Source: an uncultured Clostridia bacterium
GTDB lineage: Bacteria; Bacillota; Clostridia; Oscillospirales; Oscillospiraceae
NCBI GenBank assembly: GCA_947383645.1
Contig: CANDEH010000019.1
Span: 1-28,322 of the forward strand
Reading direction: 5' to 3'
DNA: 28,322 nt
A program made the position numbers and the translations under genes. Positions 23,185 through 28,322 of this stretch are shown here, in pieces (within the stretch, counting starts at the first letter, position 1; each line of letters opens with the position of its first letter). The notes below the pieces were generated by a model. It saw nothing but the letters and a program-made list of their open reading frames with translations, was not told where the DNA came from and ran no database searches.

Positions 23185-24417
23185 ATGAAAGGTATTTGCG
23201 TAAGAAGCGAGATCAAGCCCCTGAAGAAGGTCTTACTCCACCGTCCCGGCCGGGAGCTTCTGAACCTGACCCCGGACAAACTGCCGGAGCTGCTCTTCGA
23301 CGACATTCCCTTCCTGCCCGTGGCCCAGCAGGAGCATGACGCCTTCGCCCAGATCCTGCGGGACAATGGCGTGGAGGTGGTCTACCTGGAGGACCTGATG
23401 ACCGAGGTCTTCAGCCTCCATCCCGAGCTTCAGGAGCCCTTCCTGCACCAGTGGCTGGTGGAGGGCAACATCAAGACCCGCCGCTGGCAGGAGGAGTGCA
23501 TCAAGTACCTCACCGGCAACTTCAAGGGCAAGGCCCTGGTGGAGAAGACCATGGAGGGCATCACCCTGAAGGAGATGGGCGCCGACGCCTGCAACTACTC
23601 CCTTCAGGACATGATCGCCCCGCCGGACGACCTGGTGGTGGCCCCCATGCCCAATCTGTACTTCACCCGCGACCCCTTCGCCAGCGTGGGCACCGGCGTG
23701 CTGCTGCATAAGATGTACTCCGTCACCCGCTGCCGCGAGACCCTGTACGCCGACTATATCTTCAAGTACCATCCCGACTTCGAGGGTCTGGTCACCCGCT
23801 ACTACGACCGGGACCTCCACGCCAACATCGAGGGCGGCGACGTCTTGAACCTCACCGAGGACACCCTGGCCATCGGCATCTCCCAGCGGACCAGCCCCGA
23901 CGCCATCGAGGCCGCCGCCCGGAACCTGTTCTCCAGCCCCGACTCCAAGATCCGCACGGTGCTGGCCTTCGACATCCCCGTCTGCCGCGCCTTCATGCAC
24001 CTGGACACCGTGTTCACCCAGATTGACGTGAACAAGTACACCGTCCATCCCGCCATCCTGGGGCCCCTCACCGTCTATGAGATCACCCCGGGTCAGGACG
24101 ATCCCACCGACCTCCGCATCCGCCGGGTGGACTCCGACCTCCAGCACATTCTGGAGGAGTACACCCATGTGGACGACGTGCAGCTCATTTACTGCGGCGG
24201 CGACGACCTCATCGCGGCGGCCCGTGAGCAGTGGAACGACGGCTCCAACACCCTGTGCATCGCCCCGGGCAAGATCGTGGTCTATCAGCGCAACGACGTC
24301 ACCAACGCCATCCTCCGGGACAACGGGCTCACCGTGCTGGAGATGCCCTCCGCCGAGCTCTCCCGGGGCCGCGGCGGTCCCCGGTGCATGTCCATGCCGC
24401 TTATTCGCGCGGAATAA
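23185..24417 (+). CDS. arcA: Arginine deiminase
   Basis: A 410-residue cytosolic enzyme that hydrolyses L-arginine to L-citrulline and ammonia, the first step of the arginine deiminase pathway. It matches the family throughout: the SEIKPLKKVLLHRPGREL start, MPNLYFTRDPFASVG with the substrate-binding Asp, ANIEGGDVLNL, FMHLDTVFTQID with the catalytic His, and C-terminal GRGGPRCMSMP with nucleophile C401. Length is typical. The ATG at 23185 follows AAGGAGGAG; the frame is open 21 codons upstream without a site. Strong C-ending codon preference suggests high expression. It is separated from argF by 449 bases holding a multi-hairpin element and a promoter, so it is probably transcribed on its own. 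Confidence 0.97.
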   Translation: MKGICVRSEIKPLKKVLLHRPGRELLNLTPDKLPELLFDDIPFLPVAQQEHDAFAQILRDNGVEVVYLEDLMTEVFSLHPELQEPFLHQWLVEGNIKTRRWQEECIKYLTGNFKGKALVEKTMEGITLKEMGADACNYSLQDMIAPPDDLVVAPMPNLYFTRDPFASVGTGVLLHKMYSVTRCRETLYADYIFKYHPDFEGLVTRYYDRDLHANIEGGDVLNLTEDTLAIGISQRTSPDAIEAAARNLFSSPDSKIRTVLAFDIPVCRAFMHLDTVFTQIDVNKYTVHPAILGPLTVYEITPGQDDPTDLRIRRVDSDLQHILEEYTHVDDVQLIYCGGDDLIAAAREQWNDGSNTLCIAPGKIVVYQRNDVTNAILRDNGLTVLEMPSAELSRGRGGPRCMSMPLIRAE

Positions 24418-24428
24418 AATTCCGCTCG

Positions 24429-24706
24429 TCGCTTGAGAACCGCTGACGCTGGGTTCTCAAGCGAGGGGGATTACGTCGTCTGAAATGGCAGTGCCATTTC
24501 AGACGAGGGGATTGCGCTTCGCTCTGCGCCTCCCCTCTGATTCTCCCCCACGGGGGAGAATCAGAGGCTCGACGCTCGCTTCGCGAGAGGGATTTTTGCC
24601 GAAAACGCGGTTTCCGGCAAAAATGATTTCAGATTTTTTGCGGCGTGCGCGCCGCAAACTCTCCCGAGGGGCTCTTTGCTGCTGAGGCAGCAAAATCGGC
24701 GGGGGT
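24429..24706 (+). repeat. Multi-hairpin intergenic element, family 1, copy 2
   Basis: Begins 12 bases after the arcA stop. Stems: 24429-24441 with 24452-24464 (13 bp); 24477-24489 with 24493-24505 (13 bp); 24533-24548 with 24551-24566 (16 bp); 24592-24601 with 24615-24624 around AAAACGCGGTTTC; TTTGCGGCG 24637-24645 with 24650-24658; TTTGCTGC 24675-24682 with 24687-24694; then TCGGCGGGGG. Order, loops and spacers match copy 1 at 2035-2270, while most stems differ on both arms together. Confidence 0.8.
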
Positions 24707-24744
24707 TGGGGTGCGGTGAATATCCGGAAAATTTTTTGGGATGT

Positions 24745-24775
24745 CATACCATTTTGGGAAAAAGTATGGTATACT
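24745..24775 (+). promoter_or_regulatory. Extended -10 promoter with dyad, upstream of argF
   Basis: TGGTATACT gives an extended -10 (hexamer 24770-24775) without a good -35. A dyad ATACCAT (24746-24752) / ATGGTAT (24766-24772) overlaps it, as expected for a repressor site or an activator-dependent promoter. The leader of about 85 bases to the argF ATG has small GC-rich hairpins (GGGG-GAAA-CCCC near 24787). Confidence 0.55.
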
Positions 24776-24866
24776 ATGCAGTGACTGGGGGAAACCCCTT
24801 GAACGACGGTGCGGGGGCGCTGGCGCTCCCGGGCCGGGATTATGAAATATTAAGGAGGAATTTACT

Positions 24867-25859
24867 ATGGGTATCAACATCAGAGGCCGCAGCTTTTTGA
24901 CTCTGCTGGACTTCACCCCCGAGGAGATCAACTATCTGCTGGACCTCTCCGCTGAGTTCAAGCGCCTGAAGATGGCCGGCGTGGAGCACAAGTGGCTCAG
25001 CGACAAGCAGGTCGTCCTGCTGTTCGAGAAGACCTCCACCCGCACCCGCTGCGCCTTCGAGGTGGGCGCCCGCGACCTGGGCATGGGCTGCACCTTCCTG
25101 GATCCCGCCTCTTCCCAGATGGGCAAGAAGGAGTCCCTGGAGGACACCGCCAAGGTGCTGGGCCGCATGTATGACGGCATCGAGTACCGCGGCTTCAAGC
25201 AGTCCGTGGTCGAGGATCTGGCCAAGTACTCCGGCGTGCCCGTGTGGAACGGCCTCACCGACGCCTTCCATCCCACCCAGATGCTGGCCGACATCCTCAC
25301 CGTGAAGGAGGAGTTCGGCGACGTGCGCGGCCGCAAGCTCACCTTCTTCGGCGACGCCCGCAACAACGTGGCCAACTCCCTGATGGTGGTCTGCTCCAAG
25401 CTGGGCATGCGCTTCTGCGCCTGCGGCCCCAAGGAGCTGATGCCCGCCGAGGACCTGGTGAACAAGTGCAAGGCCATCGCTGAGGAAACCGGCGCTGTCA
25501 TCGAGCTCACCGACGACGTCCGCGAAGGCGCCAAGGACTGCGACGTGCTGTACACCGACATCTGGGTCTCCATGGGCGAGCCCGACGAGATCTGGGCGGA
25601 GCGCATTAAGCTCCTGCGCCCCTACCAGGTCAACAAGGAGCTGATGGCTATGGCCAAGCCCACCGCCATCTTCCTCCACTGCCTGCCCTCCTTCCACGAC
25701 CGCAACACCACCATCGGCGAGGACATCTACCAGAAGTTCAACCTGCCCGCCATGGAGGTCACCGACGACGTGTTCCTGGGCAAGCAGGCCCGCCAGTTCC
25801 CCGAGGCCGAGAACCGCATGCACACCATCAAGGCCGTCATGTACGCCACCCTGAAGTAA
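24867..25859 (+). CDS. argF: Ornithine carbamoyltransferase (probably catabolic, ArcB role)
   Basis: A 330-residue cytosolic transferase interconverting citrulline plus phosphate with ornithine plus carbamoyl phosphate. Carbamoyl-phosphate site STRTRCAFE (about residues 56-64), HPTQML (residue 134 region), the ornithine loop DIWVSMGEP and the HCLPSFHDR motif are all present, as is the C-terminal ENRMHTIKAVM. Placement between arcA and arcC argues for the phosphorolytic, ATP-yielding direction. The ATG at 24867 follows AAGGAGGAA. Codons are strongly C-ending, suggesting high expression. arcC follows 21 bases later, so the two are co-transcribed. The arcB and argF types cannot be separated by sequence alone. 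Confidence 0.96.
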   Translation: MGINIRGRSFLTLLDFTPEEINYLLDLSAEFKRLKMAGVEHKWLSDKQVVLLFEKTSTRTRCAFEVGARDLGMGCTFLDPASSQMGKKESLEDTAKVLGRMYDGIEYRGFKQSVVEDLAKYSGVPVWNGLTDAFHPTQMLADILTVKEEFGDVRGRKLTFFGDARNNVANSLMVVCSKLGMRFCACGPKELMPAEDLVNKCKAIAEETGAVIELTDDVREGAKDCDVLYTDIWVSMGEPDEIWAERIKLLRPYQVNKELMAMAKPTAIFLHCLPSFHDRNTTIGEDIYQKFNLPAMEVTDDVFLGKQARQFPEAENRMHTIKAVMYATLK

Positions 25860-25880
25860 AAAGGAGCAGAGAGAGAAACT

Positions 25881-26819
25881 ATGGGTAAAAGAGTAGTAGT
25901 AGCGCTGGGCGGCAACGCCCTCGGCAACACCCCCGAGCAGCAGCTGGAACTGGTGAAGGGCACCGCCAAGCCCATCGTGGACCTGGTGGAGAAGGGCTAT
26001 GACGTCATCATCGGCCACGGCAACGGCCCCCAGGTGGGTATGATTAACCTGGCCATGGAGTTCTCCGCCAACAAGGGCGGCAACACCCCCTATATGCCCT
26101 TCCCCGAGTGCGGCGCCATGACCCAGGGCTATATCGGCTATCACCTGCAGCAGGCCATCCAGGACGAGCTGAAGGCCCGGGGCATCAACAAGCCCTGCGC
26201 CACTGTGGTCACCCAGGTGGTGGTAGACCAGAACGACCCGGGCTTCCAGAATCCCACCAAGCCCGTGGGCAGCTTCTACACCAAGGAGGAGTCCGAGGCC
26301 ATCGCCAAGGAGAAGGGCTTCGTCTTCGTGGAGGACTCCGGCCGCGGCTACCGCCGCGTGGTCCCCTCCCCCATCCCCAAGCGCATCGTTGAGATCGACA
26401 TCGTGGAGAAGCTGGTCAGCGCCGGCGTCATCGTCATCACCGTGGGCGGCGGCGGCATCCCCGTGGTGGAGGAGGGCCAGAGCCTCAAGGGCGTGGCCGC
26501 CGTCATCGATAAGGACCGCGCCAGCGCCCTGCTGGCCCGGGACGTGAAGGCCGATCAGCTGATTATCCTCACCGCCGTGGACCGTGTCTGCATCAACTTC
26601 AACAAGCCCGACCAGCAGGAGCTGGCCACCATGACCCTGGCCGAGTGCGAGAAGTATATCGGCGAGAAGCAGTTCGCCCCCGGCTCCATGCTGCCCAAGG
26701 TGCAGTCCTGCATGGACTTCGTCAAGTCCAACACCCACGGCGGCACCGCGCTGATTACCTCCCTCTCCAAGGCCGCCGACGCCCTGGAGGGCAAGACCGG
26801 CACCATCATCGAGAAGTAA
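25881..26819 (+). CDS. arcC: Carbamate kinase
   Basis: A 312-residue cytosolic amino-acid-kinase-fold enzyme that makes ATP from carbamoyl phosphate and ADP, releasing ammonia and CO2, the energy-yielding last step of the arginine deiminase pathway. Motifs: VVALGGNALG at the N-terminus, IGHGNGPQVGM, the PYMPFPECGAMTQGYIGY arm typical of ArcC, TVGGGGIPVV and AAVIDKDRASALLA, then LTAVDRVCINF. Length is normal. It is 21 bases downstream of argF with a GGAG site. A strong terminator follows (26906-26940), so the transporter gene behind it has its own promoter. Confidence 0.97.
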   Translation: MGKRVVVALGGNALGNTPEQQLELVKGTAKPIVDLVEKGYDVIIGHGNGPQVGMINLAMEFSANKGGNTPYMPFPECGAMTQGYIGYHLQQAIQDELKARGINKPCATVVTQVVVDQNDPGFQNPTKPVGSFYTKEESEAIAKEKGFVFVEDSGRGYRRVVPSPIPKRIVEIDIVEKLVSAGVIVITVGGGGIPVVEEGQSLKGVAAVIDKDRASALLARDVKADQLIILTAVDRVCINFNKPDQQELATMTLAECEKYIGEKQFAPGSMLPKVQSCMDFVKSNTHGGTALITSLSKAADALEGKTGTIIEK

Positions 26820-26882
26820 GATTTTCTCCCCCTTCTAAAAAAACATGGATCTGCGGGCTGTCCGCAGATGTGGAACAGGGTA

Positions 26883-26940
26883 CCCGGGCGGGCCTCGCCC
26901 GCCCGGGCCCTCTCCCCAATGTTGGGAAGGGGGCCTTTTT
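26883..26940 (+). terminator. Intrinsic terminator of argF-arcC with overlapping upstream hairpin
   Basis: GGCCC (26906-26910) and following bases pair with GGGAAGGGGGCC (26924-26935), then TTTTT. A very stable upstream hairpin, CCCGGGCGGGC with GCCCGCCCGGG (26883-26907), shares two G bases with the terminator stem. A smaller ATCTGCGG/CCGCAGAT hairpin lies at about 26850-26870. Confidence 0.85.
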
Positions 26941-26952
26941 GTAGACAAATAT

Positions 26953-26993
26953 ATGACATTCTGCACTAATATATGTAAAATTTCTCATATATT
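26953..26993 (+). promoter_or_regulatory. Promoter and dyad operator of the second yfcC gene
   Basis: ATGACA (26953-26958), 17 bases, TAAAAT (26976-26981). A perfect inverted repeat AATATATG (26968-26975) / CATATATT (26986-26993) brackets the -10 and start site, and a further ATATATG occurs 20 bases upstream. This AT-rich island stands out in GC-rich DNA. Confidence 0.65.
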
Positions 26994-27024
26994 TTGTCGT
27001 ATTTGACGAAAAGGAGTGTTTATT

Positions 27025-28322
27025 ATGGCGGCAGAGAAGAAAAAGAAGCGTTCTATCAGTACCTTTGCGATTCTTTTAGCGGTGATGCTGCTGGTGTCCG
27101 CTGCCACCTGGCTCACCAACGGACAGACCTACACCGACGCGGAAACCGGCCAGGCGATGACGGTGGCGGGCGCGTCCCTCAGCGATATTGTCATGGCCCC
27201 CATCAACGGCTGGCACGACGCCGGCGACGTGAATGGTTTCATCTTCTGCCTGGGCGCCTTCCTGGCCATCCTCAATGCCACCGGCTCACTGGAGACGGGC
27301 ATCCACGTGCTGGTAAAAAAGCTCAAGGGCAAGGAGCTGGCTCTGATCTGGATTCTAATGTTCCTGTTCTCCATCGGCGGTACCACCTACGGTATGGGCG
27401 AGGAGACCGTGGGCTTCTATATTCTGCTGGCGGCCACCATGATGGCCGCGGGCTTCGATCCCATGGTGGGCGCGGCCACGGTCCTGCTGGGCGCGGGCAC
27501 CGGCACCCTGGGCTCCACCATCAACCCCTTTGCCACCGGCGCGGCGGTGGCGGCGGCTGTGGACAGCGGCCTGACGGTGAACACAAGCATCGTCTATATT
27601 GAGGCGATCATTCTGTGGCTGGGAACCTACGTCATCTCCGCGCTCTTCGTCACCCGTTACGCCCAGAAGGTGCGGACCACCAGGGGGTCCATCCTCACCG
27701 GCGAGCAGATTGCCGAGTGCAGAGCGGCCTATGGAGGCGCCACTGAGATTGACGACAATGTGACGCTCACCGGCAAACAGAAAGTCGTCCTGGTCCTCTT
27801 CGCCCTCACCTTCCTGATTATGATCCTGGGGTTCATCCCCTGGGGTGAGCTGAATGAAGGCGTCTATCAGGCGCTCAGCTTCACCAGCTTCCTCACCGGC
27901 AGCGGCCTGGGCGACTGGTGGTTCAATGACGCCGCCACCTGGTTCCTGCTGATGGGCATCATCGTCGGCCTGATCGGTCTGGAGGACAAGGGGAAGATCG
28001 TCCCCTGCATCATCGCCGGCTTCGCCGACATGATCGGCGTCAACCTGGTCATCGCCCTGGCCCGGGCCACCACCATTATCATGTCCACCACGGGCATGGG
28101 CACCTGGCTGGTGGAGACCTCCGTCACCGCCCTGTCCTCCTCCGGCCTGCCGGCACCGGTGTTTGGCTTTTTGGACTACGTGCTCCACGTGGGGCTGAGC
28201 TTCCTGGTGCCCTCCTCCTCCGGCCTTGCCACACTGTCCGCTCCCATCGTCTCCCCCATCGTGGCGGGCATGGGCTGGTCTGTGGAGACCTCCATCATGA
28301 TTAACGTGGCCGCCAACGGCTT
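27025..28322 (+). CDS. yfcC: YfcC-family membrane transporter (second copy, ArcD candidate), 3' truncated
   Basis: The first 432 residues of an integral membrane protein; the window ends before the stop. It starts MAAEKKKKRSISTFAILLAV with a lysine-rich tip and a first membrane helix, and contains FSIGGTTYGMGEETVGFYIL, GAGTGTLGSTINPFATG and FLVPSSSGLATLSAPIVSP, the conserved loops of the YfcC family. The ATG at 27025 has AAGGAG 8 bases upstream. It follows argF-arcC across a terminator and has its own promoter. Family members next to arc genes in other Firmicutes serve as arginine-ornithine exchangers, so ArcD function is likely. It is a distant paralogue of the gene at 21061. The frame lacks an end here and so can be missed by simple ORF calls. 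Confidence 0.9.
   Translation, partial: MAAEKKKKRSISTFAILLAVMLLVSAATWLTNGQTYTDAETGQAMTVAGASLSDIVMAPINGWHDAGDVNGFIFCLGAFLAILNATGSLETGIHVLVKKLKGKELALIWILMFLFSIGGTTYGMGEETVGFYILLAATMMAAGFDPMVGAATVLLGAGTGTLGSTINPFATGAAVAAAVDSGLTVNTSIVYIEAIILWLGTYVISALFVTRYAQKVRTTRGSILTGEQIAECRAAYGGATEIDDNVTLTGKQKVVLVLFALTFLIMILGFIPWGELNEGVYQALSFTSFLTGSGLGDWWFNDAATWFLLMGIIVGLIGLEDKGKIVPCIIAGFADMIGVNLVIALARATTIIMSTTGMGTWLVETSVTALSSSGLPAPVFGFLDYVLHVGLSFLVPSSSGLATLSAPIVSPIVAGMGWSVETSIMINVAANG

Noticed and set aside
24840..26738. 632-codon minus-strand frame opposite argF and arcC
   Set aside because: Gly/Val/His/Leu-rich shadow of highly C-biased codons in two well-identified genes.

Overview
The window is GC-rich bacterial DNA (GC-biased codons, AGGAGG-type ribosome binding sites, intrinsic terminators). 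Gene content and style (ArcA/ArgF/ArcC, YfcC transporters, DpaL/YgeY, RbsABC-type importer, structured intergenic repeats) suggest an anaerobic gut Clostridia, most likely Oscillospiraceae of the Flavonifractor/Lawsonibacter/Oscillibacter type. That placement is inference; there is no rRNA or other taxonomic marker here.

Layout. (1) 1-2813, plus strand: the 3' end of nicotinate phosphoribosyltransferase, a cardiolipin synthase and a corrinoid adenosyltransferase, with structured repeats between them. (2) 3121-15263: a divergent sugar-catabolic island. The minus-strand operon runs from a lipoprotein sugar-binding protein (10721) through ABC ATPase, permease, a DhaK-like protein, a DeoR-type regulator and DhaL to a class II aldolase (3190). 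The plus-strand operon holds a PfkB sugar kinase, a GatZ/KbaZ-like protein, a DUF4432 aldose-epimerase-like protein and a GatY/KbaY aldolase. Both start from one short region where two sigma-A promoters share overlapping -10 boxes on opposite strands. The likely scheme is import of a monosaccharide or polyol, phosphorylation, epimerisation and aldol cleavage to triose phosphates, with a tagatose-like route best supported. The DhaK-like protein lacks both substrate-binding histidines of the family, so its substrate is open. (3) 15718-28322: an amino-acid and nitrogen catabolic island: diaminopropionate ammonia-lyase and a YgeY hydrolase (minus), a divergent AraC regulator, an M20D amidohydrolase with a YfcC transporter (minus), then the arginine deiminase pathway arcA, argF/arcB, arcC and a second YfcC transporter (plus, cut by the window end).

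The most unusual content is non-coding. Two families of intergenic elements, built from strings of hairpins whose stems change on both arms while loops and spacers stay constant, occur at 2035, 2820, 15341, 15600, 19320 and 24429. All six lie downstream of a gene and in its orientation. At 15341-15742 two copies meet tail to tail through a 28-bp perfect stem, and the dpaL reading frame ends inside one. A third, degenerate family (9465-9635 and 19091-19216) has MITE-like terminal inverted repeats in one copy. No tRNA, rRNA, CRISPR array or transposase gene was found.
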